From Rickettsiaceae bacterium (GTDB lineage Bacteria > Pseudomonadota > Alphaproteobacteria > Rickettsiales > Rickettsiaceae): a stretch of 64,000 bases of DNA. Shown piece after piece: positions 10,530 to 20,757 of the stretch. A model generated the notes under the pieces. That model saw only the letters and a program-made list of their open reading frames with translations, was not told where the DNA came from and searched no databases. The stretch's first letter is position 1, and each line of letters starts with the position of its first letter. The translations under genes were made by a program, and so were the position numbers. The stretch covers positions 1-64,000 of the forward strand of contig JAJFBM010000001.1 of the NCBI GenBank assembly GCA_020697135.1, written 5' to 3'.

Positions 10530-11660
10530 TTAGTCTAACACCATTTCACCTGAAAAATTTATAGTATCATATATATCTGATTCAATATCCATTGAATCTT
10601 TCGTAATTTGATATTTATAATAAGCTTTATTTAGCTTGTTTATAATATTTATAGGGTTAAAATCAGCTTTAGTAATCTTTTCTTCTCCTACTTTTCTCTT
10701 TGAAGCATCTATATATATTTCAGTCATTGAATTTTTTAAGCAGGGTTTTATTGAAGAAATGTAATATTCAATAAGAGGCTTTATACTTAAAAGATCTAAA
10801 TTATTGCTTATAATTTTTTCCATCGCTCCAACAAATAAATTAATTGCTATGCGGATATCTGGATCATTCTTTGTTGCTCCAAATTTTAAACTGTCTAACA
10901 TTATTTCAAAATCCTCATTATATTCTTCTGGAAGATCCGCAATATTAGTTACCTCTATAAGCTTTGCTGCTGCAATCGAATCATTACGATCTATGGCTAT
11001 TAGCAATGGCGTCTTATGGACAGAATTCTTAATATTATAATCTAGCTCCCTCCCATTTAATAATTCTTCTATTAGAGCTCCAAGTCCAAACTCAACGAAA
11101 TAATGTGCAATTGTATTGCCTTTTTTATCCTGATGATTAATGTTACTTCCATGATCCAGTAATAATTTATTTATTTCAAGATAAGTGCTTAAATCTTTTC
11201 CTGTATTTGTAAGCTTGTTCTGAAGAAGTTGATAGTTATTTAAACCTAATGTAAGTTTATAAGTTTTTATATGACATAAACCCTTTATGCCTCGATCAGT
11301 GAGAGGACTGCAGTCGTGTAATCTGTATTCTGTTGAAAAGTCTTTTTCTATTATTGTTTTGAGATTCAAATGTAAGAGCGATTCTCCTTGATGGTTTAGT
11401 TCATTAACATCTTCACCATGCTCAAGGAGAAGCTTTACCATGGCTTTATCACTATTCTTGACTGCATGGCTTAGCAAAGTTTCACCTGTAGATTTTTTTA
11501 AATAATTTATATCTTTCTTATTTTGCCTAGTTATATTTTTATTAATCTTGATTTTTTTATAGGTTTCTTCAAAGGAAGGCTCAGTTTGGGGATAGCCTAA
11601 AAAGTCGAATGCTCTTTTTATCATAAATAGTGCTCCAAATAAAAAAGGAGGAATTTTCAT
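10530..11660 (-). CDS. Ankyrin repeat-containing protein
   Basis: GETLLSHAVKNSDKAMVKLLLEHGEDVNELNHQGESLLHLNL; LLLDHGSNINHQDKKGNTIAHYFVEFG. Confidence 0.88.
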   Translation of the reverse strand: MKIPPFLFGALFMIKRAFDFLGYPQTEPSFEETYKKIKINKNITRQNKKDINYLKKSTGETLLSHAVKNSDKAMVKLLLEHGEDVNELNHQGESLLHLNLKTIIEKDFSTEYRLHDCSPLTDRGIKGLCHIKTYKLTLGLNNYQLLQNKLTNTGKDLSTYLEINKLLLDHGSNINHQDKKGNTIAHYFVEFGLGALIEELLNGRELDYNIKNSVHKTPLLIAIDRNDSIAAAKLIEVTNIADLPEEYNEDFEIMLDSLKFGATKNDPDIRIAINLFVGAMEKIISNNLDLLSIKPLIEYYISSIKPCLKNSMTEIYIDASKRKVGEEKITKADFNPINIINKLNKAYYKYQITKDSMDIESDIYDTINFSGEMVLD

Positions 11661-11695
11661 TCCTCCTATTGTCGCTTAAAATTATTAATATTCTA

Positions 11696-12484
11696 TTAAG
11701 ACTTAACTTTTGCCCTAATATTTTTAATAATATCCTGTAGTCTTGAATATTCAAGTAAACCAGAATAATGCTCACCATTAATAATAAAAGCTGGCGCACC
11801 ATTAATTTCAATTTCCATAGCAAGGTCTCTTATCTTTTGTAGCTCATCTTTTACTTCTGGCTTATCCATTCCATCCTCAATCGCGGTATATTCAAGCTCA
11901 TGTTTTTCGCAGAGATTAATAAGAGCTTCTTTATTAAAGCTTGAAAGGTTCATCATGTCATTATGAAACGCTTTGAACTTGTCTGGTCTTGTATTATATA
12001 AAGAAAGTGCAAATTTTGCTGCATATTCTGAAGACTCACCAAGAATAGGTAATGGTTTTAATATAACTTTTACACCTTCATCTGCTGCAACAATTTCATT
12101 TAAGATATTATTAGCTTTTTTGCAATAGCCACAATTATGATCAAAGAATTCAACTATAACTATATCCCCCTTATCATTACCAAAAAAAGGAGAGTTGGGA
12201 GAATTTTCTAACTCAGGTCTTTTGCCTTGGATTAATGAGCTAACCTTCTCCTTCATCTCTTGGATTTTACGCTTTTGCATATCTTCAAGTGACGCGATAA
12301 TAACATCAGGGTTATTCAAAATGTAATTTTTAACTATCTCTTGGATCTCTGTTTTATCAATAGTATTTGAAGTAACATTATTTGAGCTACTTACTGATTT
12401 CTTCAGAATAAAAGCAAATAAGATTACTGCAATTACACTTATTATTAGACCTCTATTTGAAAATTGCCTTACATAATTAGACAT
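11696..12484 (-). CDS. DsbA family (Com1-like) thiol:disulfide interchange protein
   Basis: N-terminal TM/signal, FFDHNCGYCKKANNIL thioredoxin-like CxxC, NGAPAFIINGEHYSG. Confidence 0.9.
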   Translation of the reverse strand: MSNYVRQFSNRGLIISVIAVILFAFILKKSVSSSNNVTSNTIDKTEIQEIVKNYILNNPDVIIASLEDMQKRKIQEMKEKVSSLIQGKRPELENSPNSPFFGNDKGDIVIVEFFDHNCGYCKKANNILNEIVAADEGVKVILKPLPILGESSEYAAKFALSLYNTRPDKFKAFHNDMMNLSSFNKEALINLCEKHELEYTAIEDGMDKPEVKDELQKIRDLAMEIEINGAPAFIINGEHYSGLLEYSRLQDIIKNIRAKVKS

Positions 12485-12764
12485 ATTATTATCCTCTCTA
12501 ATTTATTTCTAATTTTGATAGAAACGCTATAATCCATAGTTAAGTATGTCTTTAATTATGATTATTTCGTTAAACTATTAACTAAATCTACTTACGCAAA
12601 TTTTATCTTGTAACAACATTATAGTCAAAGAATATATTATATTTATTTTGTTTTATTAAACTTATCTAAATATTATATCAATTTAATCACATACATATAA
12701 TGATATAATTGACTAATGCTAGTTTTAAAGTATCTTTGTAGGCTTGCATAAATAACACGAATAA

Positions 12765-14042
12765 ATGGCTATAACTGAACAAAGTAAATGCACAATTAAG
12801 CACCTAAATAACCAAGGTTTGGGGGTTGGAAGAACCAACATTGGAGAAGTTTTACTCCCCAATACATTACCAGGTGAAGAGGTTAGCTTTGAAAGACATG
12901 AGTACCGAGCACAAACTAATTTTATATTAAAAGAAATAATCACCGAATCTTTAGAGCGAGTGTCTCCACCTTGTAAATATTTTGGCGCATGTGGCGGTTG
13001 CCTGCTGCAGCATTTAAATGAAGAAGCTTATAGAGAATTTAAATTGAAACAATTGAAGAATACTCTCTCTAGTGCAAATATAGAAACAATCATTAATGAC
13101 CTTATTACAATCCCACCTGGACACCGCCGCAGAGCAAATTTTGAAGCAATTAAGAAGAATGATCAAATATATCTAGGATTTAAGAGGTTCCACTCACATC
13201 AAATTATTAATATTGAAGAATGCCCCGCTCTCTCAACTGAATTATCTCAATTGATTCCGGCATTAAAAAATATTTTAATAGAAGTTTTAAAACCTCAAGA
13301 GAAAATCCAGATATTTCTAACACAAGCAGATAATGGCATTGATATATTAATTGAAGGAAAGGAACAATGGAACTTTAATAAAGACAAATTAGAGATCTTC
13401 AATATTTTTGCTATTAAATATAAAATCATACGCTTAACCTATAGTTATAATAACAGAAGTGTCATCATAGTTGATATAACAACGCCTTATGTATTATTTG
13501 ATAATATTAAAGTTGAGGTTAATGCAAAATGTTTTTTACAATCAAGTGACCTGTCAGATAAAATTTTAAGCGATAAAATTATCGAATATTTGCAAAGCAG
13601 TAGCCTGCCTAAAAAAATTGTTGATCTATTTTGCGGTCGAGGAACTTTTACCTTACCTTTAAGCAAATATGCCGAAGTACATGCTTATGAATCTGATACT
13701 GCTGCTTTGAGCGCTCTACAGCAAGCTACAAATGAAAGTAACCGCTCAATAAAAAATATGATGAGAGATTTATTTAAATCACCATTAAATTCACAAGAGC
13801 TTAATTTATATGATTTCTGCGTTATTAACCCGCCACGTGCAGGAGCAAAAGCGCAATGCGCCGAATTAAGCAAAAGTAATATAGAAAGAATTATCTATAT
13901 TTCATGTAACCCTGAAACATTTGCAAGAGATGCAAAGATATTAATCAGCGGCGGTTATCAGGTGATTGAAGTTACCCCTGTAGATCAATTTTACTGGAAT
14001 CCACATTTAGAGGTAGTTGGATATTTTGAGCGAGTAAGATAA
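12765..14042 (+). CDS. TrmA/RumA-type class I RNA m5U methyltransferase
   Basis: N-terminal TRAM-like region, CKYFGACGGCLLQHL Fe-S motif, DLFCGRGTFTLPLS, INPPRAGAKAQ, YISCNPETFARD. Confidence 0.9.
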   Translation: MAITEQSKCTIKHLNNQGLGVGRTNIGEVLLPNTLPGEEVSFERHEYRAQTNFILKEIITESLERVSPPCKYFGACGGCLLQHLNEEAYREFKLKQLKNTLSSANIETIINDLITIPPGHRRRANFEAIKKNDQIYLGFKRFHSHQIINIEECPALSTELSQLIPALKNILIEVLKPQEKIQIFLTQADNGIDILIEGKEQWNFNKDKLEIFNIFAIKYKIIRLTYSYNNRSVIIVDITTPYVLFDNIKVEVNAKCFLQSSDLSDKILSDKIIEYLQSSSLPKKIVDLFCGRGTFTLPLSKYAEVHAYESDTAALSALQQATNESNRSIKNMMRDLFKSPLNSQELNLYDFCVINPPRAGAKAQCAELSKSNIERIIYISCNPETFARDAKILISGGYQVIEVTPVDQFYWNPHLEVVGYFERVR

Positions 14043-14311
14043 GATCTTATAATATAAATTATTTTAATTCTATCCTTAAGAGAATAAAATTCTATTACTG
14101 CAACCCCTCTTTAATAAAAATTATATTGTAATAAAGCGCTAAGACCCTTGAATATAAGCAGATTAGCAAGGGATTATTAATAAGTTTATTTGACTTTTAA
14201 AAATGATTATTAAATACTATAAAAATAGGTCTATATACCAACTAGCGCTATTTTAAGGTAATGTCTAACAACAAAATTTTGTAAATGTAAAAATAAGGGA
14301 GGATTAAAATT

Positions 14312-15589
14312 ATGAAACAAAAATATAGTGAGAAAGATTGGATGGGTGATAGTTATCACACCCAGAGAGCTACAGAACTTTATGAAGCATTTCAAATCGG
14401 TGATGAAGAGAGAATAAAAATTCTACTCACGCATGGGGCAAATATTAACAATAGTTGGGATAGTTCTATGCCTTTCTACCATTCTTTCATTAAAGCAGGT
14501 AACATAGAAGCTATTAAATTATTGATGAAATATAATGCTTCAACAAAAATTCTTTACACTTGGTCAACATTACGTGATTCGGAAGAAATTAATCATATGA
14601 CACCTTTACATTATGCGACCCTACTTGGTAAAGGAGATATTGTAAAGGTTTTATTGAATAAGGTAGAAGAGAGTTCTAAAGAATTCAGCTTATTAAGTTT
14701 TATTGTCAATTTTTTTTCCTATATTGTTTCTTCATTTAAACATTCAAAACCAGAGCTAGATCTACAAACTAAAGAGGGTAATACCGCACTACATATAGCA
14801 TGCCTAAAAGAACATAATAATATTGCACGCGAGCTTATAAAACATGGCATTAATGTAAATGTACAAAATTACAATGGTGATACCGCGCTCCATATAGCAT
14901 GCTCTAAACCAAGGTCAATATTTCTAATTGAAGAACTATTGAATTTCGGCTCAGATTTGTTAGCAAAAAATAAGCTCGGCTATAAACCAATTGATATAGC
15001 TAAGAATGAAGGCTTGTTATGCACAGCGTATTCTGTATTGCATGAAATGAACCTTAAAGGATTATATATAGAGAAGCAAGGTTATAAGCTTTTAAAGCAA
15101 ACATTAAAAAATGCAATATCCACTAATAATGATCATAACCCTTATACCTATTTGAATAAGCCAATAATTGACTTTATTAATTATATTAACAAAATTATAG
15201 CAGACGATACTAAACCTTGCGCCTCTAATTACTCGCTTCTTCTTTTCTATCAGAGAGAAATAAAACCAATAATAGAAAAGATAACAGAGATAATTAAGGA
15301 TGAGTCTGGAAACAATATAATTTTAAGCGAGGAAATAGAAGAGTATAATAATACTCTTCTACCGTGTACTGAGGCTATAGATTATTATATAACCAAAAAT
15401 ATTTTATCTATTACAGGAATAATTAATAATAATCTTGATGGTGAGATAGTTAGAGAACAAGCTATAAAAGACTTCTTTATTTCAGATAATTTTAAGGAAA
15501 AGTTAGAGATTAAAGATATTGCATTACTTGAGGAAATTTCCTCAAGTTATAAGCAGGAAGTTGATGTAGTAGGAGAAATGAGTAATTAG
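14312..15589 (+). CDS. Ankyrin repeat-containing protein
   Basis: GNTALHIACLKEHNNIARELIKHGINVNVQNYNGDTALHIACS. Confidence 0.9.
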   Translation: MKQKYSEKDWMGDSYHTQRATELYEAFQIGDEERIKILLTHGANINNSWDSSMPFYHSFIKAGNIEAIKLLMKYNASTKILYTWSTLRDSEEINHMTPLHYATLLGKGDIVKVLLNKVEESSKEFSLLSFIVNFFSYIVSSFKHSKPELDLQTKEGNTALHIACLKEHNNIARELIKHGINVNVQNYNGDTALHIACSKPRSIFLIEELLNFGSDLLAKNKLGYKPIDIAKNEGLLCTAYSVLHEMNLKGLYIEKQGYKLLKQTLKNAISTNNDHNPYTYLNKPIIDFINYINKIIADDTKPCASNYSLLLFYQREIKPIIEKITEIIKDESGNNIILSEEIEEYNNTLLPCTEAIDYYITKNILSITGIINNNLDGEIVREQAIKDFFISDNFKEKLEIKDIALLEEISSSYKQEVDVVGEMSN

Positions 15590-15631
15590 AATGGTAGAGC
15601 CTTCGAAACTATTACTCTTAAAATTAATAAA

Positions 15632-15659
15632 AGGGATTTAAAATTAAACTTAAATCCCT
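15632..15659. terminator. Hairpin between convergent genes
   Basis: agggatttaaaattaaacttaaatccct, inverted repeat. Confidence 0.5.
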
Positions 15660-15664
15660 AAAAC

Positions 15665-15829
15665 CTATTCTGTAAGCTTAAACAACCTATTACAATATGG
15701 ACAAGCTAGTTCTCTAATATTTTTATCTATTTCAAGATATATGGTTGGATGATCTGTTAACTCATCTGTGCCTGAACAACTAATATGAGTTTTTGCAGTA
15801 TAAGCTATATCTTCTCGATCTTTGTTCAT
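15665..15829 (-). CDS. Small zinc-finger protein (zf-CHCC / NDUFS6-like)
   Basis: Not in the supplied ORF list. Translated by hand: MNKDREDIAYTAKTHISCSGTDELTDHPTIYLEIDKNIRELACPYCNRLFKLTE*, with C...H...CPYC. Confidence 0.8.
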   Translation of the reverse strand: MNKDREDIAYTAKTHISCSGTDELTDHPTIYLEIDKNIRELACPYCNRLFKLTE

Positions 15830-15944
15830 AATAATAATATTTTTAATAACTTAAACTTTAGAGAGTATCCCCCCTATTTTTTTACTCATTCGTCATGAAG
15901 AGACGGCATTATTGCGTGGATCAAAATATTTCGCTTTCCACTAA

Positions 15945-16068
15945 AGAACGAATCAAAATTGTGGAGAGCTAGGCGAAGGTAAAAATTTAAGACCGAAATG
16001 TACTAAACGTACATGAGGGCTTAAATTTTTAGCTTCAACAACGCCAATCCACAATTTTCATCGTTCTA
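15945..16068 (-). repeat. Palindromic element, full copy 1, overlapping the rnj stop codon
   Basis: agaacgaatcaaaattgtggagag...tccacaattttcatcgttct with inner stem gaaggtaaaaatttaag/cttaaatttttagcttc and loop region atgtactaaacgtacat. Confidence 0.85.
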
Positions 16069-17757
16069 GTTTAAATATTCTACATTAACATCAATAGAAG
16101 GAGACTTACCTATTTCAGTTTTAATAAATCTACGTACAACACCTCTTACAACGTTTTCTACGCTGTCAGACTTAATTCTTTGTCTCTTACCTGCTTTAGT
16201 AGAGTTATTTATCTCTTCAACAATTAAGTCACGCAAAATAATTAACATCTGTGCATCATCTTCTCTATCTAAGCATCCAGGTGCTGAAATAACTGGCCTT
16301 GCTGCAAGCGCACCATTTTTATTGAAAAGTACGGTAATCACAATAATACCTGATTCACGAAGACGCCTTCTCATTTTAATTACTGGTGAATCAATTGGCA
16401 GTAAGTAATTACCATCAATACCAAGATAACCTGAATGAACTTTACCTAAAACTTGTGGCTGGTGTTCATCTATTTTTACAACAACCCCATTCTCTACTTC
16501 AATTGCATGTTTTACCCCCCATTTACGCGCAAGCTTTGCATGTTCATGAATATGGACTAATTCACCATGTACAGGTATTGCTACTTTCGGCTTTACTAAA
16601 TCATACATACGCTTAAGCTCATCTACAGATGGGTGGCCTGAAACGTGAACAAAATGGTCTCTCTCAGTTATAACTTCAATTTTATTTTTAACGAAAATAT
16701 TGAATAACCTATATATTCTTTTATCATTTCCTGGAATAATTTTAGAAGAAAATATTACAGTATCCCCAGGTGCTAGTTTAATTGAATTATGGATGTTTGT
16801 CGCCATCTTTGATGTTGCAGCAAGGGGCTCACCTTGACAACCTGTTGCAATAACTAAAAGTTCTTCTCTTTTATATCTACTTATATCTCGCTCATCAACA
16901 AATGGTTTTGCATCAAGCAAATACCCACTTTGTTGCGCAGCCTCATAAATCCTATGAAGGCTTCTTCCAGTTAACACTACTTTTCTTCCTGCTTGTTCAG
17001 CTGCATGGACAAGAGTATCAATCCTTGCAAGGTTAGAAGCAAAAGTAGTTACTACCACCATTTTGGGACAACCCGCGATAATATCGACAAGGCTTTTACG
17101 AAGATCACCCTCTGAGCCAGAAACACCAGGGTTGAATACATTGGTAGAGTCACAAACCAGTGCAGTTACACCTTCTTCACCATATTTTTTCAGCAATGCT
17201 TCATCTGAGAGATGTCCAACTACCGGATCTGGGTCAAATTTCCAGTCTCCAGTATGGAGAACATTGCCGACTGCAGTGCGGATCATTAAAGCTTGCATCT
17301 CTGGCGCTGAGTGGGTTAAATGCACCATCTCAATAGAAAACGGCTCTAATACTATTTTAGAACCAGGTTCTACAGTATTAATTTTAATATTTTTATGAAA
17401 ATGATATTCTCTAAGCCTATTTTTTAAAAAATTAGCTGTAAAAGTTGTAGCATAGATAGGGCATTCAAGCTCATTCCATAGATATTGCACACCCCCCACA
17501 TGGTCTTCATGCGCATGAGTAAGTATTAAGCCAATTACATCTGCTTTATGTTGCCTGATGAAAGTCAGATCTGCAACCATCATATCAATACCAGGCAAGT
17601 GATCATCTGCAAATCCTGCACCACAATCAACAATTATCCATTTTCCTTTATAATGGTACATATTAAAATTCATACCAATTTCTCCTGCTCCACCAAGCGG
17701 CAGGAATAAGAGATTTTCTTTATATTCATTTAAGTTTAGGGTCATATTTTTTTCCAA
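16066..17757 (-). CDS. rnj: Ribonuclease J (beta-CASP metallo-beta-lactamase RNase)
   Basis: LPLGGAGEIGMNFN, ILTHAHEDHVGG, VHGELVHIHEHAKLA. Confidence 0.95.
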   Translation of the reverse strand: MEKNMTLNLNEYKENLLFLPLGGAGEIGMNFNMYHYKGKWIIVDCGAGFADDHLPGIDMMVADLTFIRQHKADVIGLILTHAHEDHVGGVQYLWNELECPIYATTFTANFLKNRLREYHFHKNIKINTVEPGSKIVLEPFSIEMVHLTHSAPEMQALMIRTAVGNVLHTGDWKFDPDPVVGHLSDEALLKKYGEEGVTALVCDSTNVFNPGVSGSEGDLRKSLVDIIAGCPKMVVVTTFASNLARIDTLVHAAEQAGRKVVLTGRSLHRIYEAAQQSGYLLDAKPFVDERDISRYKREELLVIATGCQGEPLAATSKMATNIHNSIKLAPGDTVIFSSKIIPGNDKRIYRLFNIFVKNKIEVITERDHFVHVSGHPSVDELKRMYDLVKPKVAIPVHGELVHIHEHAKLARKWGVKHAIEVENGVVVKIDEHQPQVLGKVHSGYLGIDGNYLLPIDSPVIKMRRRLRESGIIVITVLFNKNGALAARPVISAPGCLDREDDAQMLIILRDLIVEEINNSTKAGKRQRIKSDSVENVVRGVVRRFIKTEIGKSPSIDVNVEYLN

Positions 17758-18499
17758 TTAATCTATATATTTCAATTAAACCTTTTATTAATAAATCTGA
17801 ATCTTTATAATCTATTTTTGTAATTTCGTCTAGCACTAATGAAAGAACTCCACCTGTAGCTACAACCTTCAAAGGTTGATTTGTATTTTCTTGAATACGC
17901 GCAACTATACCCTCTACCATACAAATATAGCCCCAAAAAATACCTGATTTTATCGCATTTATAGTGTTTTTAGCAATTAATTTATTTGGTTTACTAATTT
18001 TTTCCGCTTCAGGCACAAGCATTGTATTCGAAGATAAAGTATCAAATTGACTTAACATTCCAGGGGTAATAACTCCTCCAATATATACTCCCGAGTGATC
18101 AACAACATCAAAAATTGTTGCTGTACCCATATCTACTATAATTAAGCCCTTGCCATAATGTTTCTGAGCTCCTATAATATTTCCTATTCTATCGGAGCTT
18201 AAATTTTTAGGATTATCGACATCTAGCTTTAATATATCTCTTAAATGAGAATATTTAACTATTAAAGGTTCTATATTTAAATTACTCTCAATAAATTCAG
18301 CAACTATTTTAGTTGCATTTTGCACTACTGAACTAATTATTATTCCTTGAAGACTCTCCTCTTTATTACATTTACTTAAAAATTTCTTTAACTGTGAAAT
18401 TTCTGAGTGAGTATAAAAATAAACTTTGCTTTTAACTTGTTCTTCTATAACAGAAGCACATAAAATTCTAGTATTTCCAATATTTATTACAATCAACAT
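17726..18499 (-). CDS. coaX: Type III pantothenate kinase
   Basis: INIGNTRI, DRIGNIIGA, IIVDMGTATIFDVV, GGVITPGM. Confidence 0.92.
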   Translation of the reverse strand: MLIVINIGNTRILCASVIEEQVKSKVYFYTHSEISQLKKFLSKCNKEESLQGIIISSVVQNATKIVAEFIESNLNIEPLIVKYSHLRDILKLDVDNPKNLSSDRIGNIIGAQKHYGKGLIIVDMGTATIFDVVDHSGVYIGGVITPGMLSQFDTLSSNTMLVPEAEKISKPNKLIAKNTINAIKSGIFWGYICMVEGIVARIQENTNQPLKVVATGGVLSLVLDEITKIDYKDSDLLIKGLIEIYRLIGKKYDPKLK

Positions 18500-18607
18500 T
18501 TTATAAGTGAATTAATTATATAGCTTGTTTAATCAATTGCCAAATATTAAAATACTTATATCCTATTGCAAGATATAATAGAAAATTAGCTCAAATAATT
18601 ACAAAAT

Positions 18608-19348
18608 ATGTTCAATAAAACCATCAACTATATTTTTATACAACTTTTTCAACCATTCTCATTAATTAGAATGCTTATAATAGTAATGGTTTCTACAATA
18701 TCGTTAATATTTATAATTTTTCCTGAAAGTGACATAGTTTTTTCTAAATTATTTTATAGCAATGAATCAGGTTTTTTTCTAGGCAAACATCTTTTTTTTA
18801 GATTATTGTACGATATAGTACCTTTAATCACTAAGTTACTCGTTGGAATATGCGTATTTGGCATAATCTTAGATCTTATTTCTAAACGCAACCTCAAGGT
18901 TTTAAGCACGCCATTAATTTATTTATTACTGACTGCTGCACTTGGGCCAGGATTACTTGTCAACACTATACTTAAAGATAATTTTGGACGCCCTCGCCCT
19001 TCACAAATAGTGGAGTTTGGTGGCGATAAAATCTTTACTGGCCCCCTTAGGATCTCGGCTCAATGTAGGAAAAACTGTTCATTTACATCAGGTCATGCTG
19101 CTATGGCATTCTATATTACATCATTCGCTTATATAGCCCCCTCTCAATTCAGCCTTATTATATATTTCTTTGGAATATTATTTGGCACAGTTGTTGGACT
19201 AGCAAGGATTGCTCAAGGTGGACATTTTCTAAGTGATGTATTTTTTTCAGGACTTTTTATTCTTATTTTAAACCATTTATTATATAAATTATACCAAAAG
19301 TTTATTATAAGTGTGGCATTAAATAAAAATATATTAAATAAGAATTAA
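18608..19348 (+). CDS. PAP2-family phosphatase
   Basis: KDNFGRPRP...SFTSGHAAMAF...GLARIAQGGHFLSDV, the three PAP2 motifs. Confidence 0.9.
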   Translation: MFNKTINYIFIQLFQPFSLIRMLIIVMVSTISLIFIIFPESDIVFSKLFYSNESGFFLGKHLFFRLLYDIVPLITKLLVGICVFGIILDLISKRNLKVLSTPLIYLLLTAALGPGLLVNTILKDNFGRPRPSQIVEFGGDKIFTGPLRISAQCRKNCSFTSGHAAMAFYITSFAYIAPSQFSLIIYFFGILFGTVVGLARIAQGGHFLSDVFFSGLFILILNHLLYKLYQKFIISVALNKNILNKN

Positions 19349-19450
19349 TTATCTTAACTTTTAATTAACTTTTTTGACTTATTTTTAATATAGCAACTTT
19401 GATAAAGTTAAAGTCTGCAGAATTAATTCTAATTTTAAAGAGATAATAAA

Positions 19451-19660
19451 ATGAAAAAGTTACTTACTTTAATAATCATATCTTTAGCAAGCATCGCAAC
19501 ATTAAGTGCATGTTCAATTAAATCTATGAACCACAAAAAGGATTGCAAACATGCAAAGCAAGAATGCAATAAAAAGGATTGTAAGAAAAAAGATTGCAAA
19601 AAAAAGCATAGCAAAAAGTCTGATAAAACCAAAAAGAGCAAAGTAAAAGCTAAAAAATAA
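19451..19660 (+). CDS. Small Cys/Lys-rich predicted lipoprotein
   Basis: Signal with lipobox-like LSAC, then KDCKHAKQECNKKDCKKKDCKKKHSKK repeats. Confidence 0.65.
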   Translation: MKKLLTLIIISLASIATLSACSIKSMNHKKDCKHAKQECNKKDCKKKDCKKKHSKKSDKTKKSKVKAKK

Positions 19661-19710
19661 GCTTTTATCAACTCTATCAGTAATAAGCTTTAAGGCTTAT
19701 TCAATCTTTC

Positions 19711-19734
19711 AAAAGGAGCAATATGCTCCTTTTT
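19711..19734 (+). terminator. Rho-independent terminator
   Basis: aaaaggagcaatatgctcctttttc, stem plus T tract downstream of the small lipoprotein. Confidence 0.8.
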
Positions 19735-19866
19735 CATTTCCCTTATTGGATTATAATAAATATAATTACGTAAATTAACTTTTTATTAATTCTTTTTTAT
19801 TATATTATTTGCAGCTACTTTGATTTTTAAAGTATGCAGTAATTAATTTTTTGAAAGAGAAATAAA

Positions 19867-20028
19867 ATGAGAAACTTAATAACTTTGATATTTGTATCTT
19901 TATTAAACCTTACAGCAATAAGCATATTTGCTAACGAGCATGAAAAGCCAGCACAAGAAGCACAAGCTCCTACTGAATGCCATGGAAGCGAGTGCCCAAA
20001 ACCACATGAAGAGCACCCAGCTCACTAA
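19867..20028 (+). CDS. Small secreted Cys/His/Glu peptide
   Basis: Not in the supplied ORF list. MRNLITLIFVSLLNLTAISIFANEHEKPAQEAQAPTECHGSECPKPHEEHPAH*; leader and upstream region resemble those of 19451. Confidence 0.6.
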   Translation: MRNLITLIFVSLLNLTAISIFANEHEKPAQEAQAPTECHGSECPKPHEEHPAH

Positions 20029-20239
20029 TCTTTAAAAAAATTAGCGCAAGAGGGAATATAAATTCCCTTTATCTATTTTAAAACAAATATCCTCCATTAT
20101 CTCCTAAATATATAATCCACATTTTCTGTGGATAAGTCTGTAGATATAGTGCGAATATGTAAGGTGTGAATTGCTCTCTTAAAGGCTCCTATTTATTTTG
20201 CTTAAAAAATAGGCATCTCTCGTTTGGTAAGATAGAATA

Positions 20240-20731
20240 CTAATTTAAATAATGCTTCAGAGAATATTCTTTACGGATAAAAACATGTTGATATGCTACT
20301 AACTTATCAGTATCTATTAAAATAGGTGCTTTAAGATTAACAGATATCCTTGATGCTTTTGTTGTCTTATTATTGTGAATAGTCGCAACCAATAATATAG
20401 AAAGCTCTCTTATGTTATAATGTTCCTTTGCTAGAAGAATATCACTTTTTGCAATTAGACTTTTCTCTGTAGAGTAGAATTCCTCTGCAAGAGGAATTGT
20501 TAAAAAACAAAGTTTCTCAAATTGACTACTTTGTAATAATGAATAGCTTTGAACATCCTTGTCAGGGTAAGCCACTAAATAATATTTTTTCTCTTGAGGT
20601 ATACCAAGTAAACCTAAAGGAAAATTTATTAATTTACTTGGATCTACTGTAATTTTACCAAATCTTGTATCTATAATAATCTTTGCAGTCGACTTAATAG
20701 CAGTTCGTTCTTTTATAGCAACTTTATTCAT
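20240..20731 (-). CDS. fliW: Flagellar assembly factor FliW
   Basis: TRFGKITVDPSKLINFPLGLLGIPQEKKYYL, LKAPILID; beside flgL/flgK. Confidence 0.9.
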   Translation of the reverse strand: MNKVAIKERTAIKSTAKIIIDTRFGKITVDPSKLINFPLGLLGIPQEKKYYLVAYPDKDVQSYSLLQSSQFEKLCFLTIPLAEEFYSTEKSLIAKSDILLAKEHYNIRELSILLVATIHNNKTTKASRISVNLKAPILIDTDKLVAYQHVFIRKEYSLKHYLN

Positions 20732-20757
20732 CCTAAACCTACCTATTATAGTCTGGG

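Noticed and set aside
11581-11823. 80-aa minus ORF between the ankyrin and DsbA genes
   Set aside because: Out-of-frame overlap with both neighbouring CDSs.
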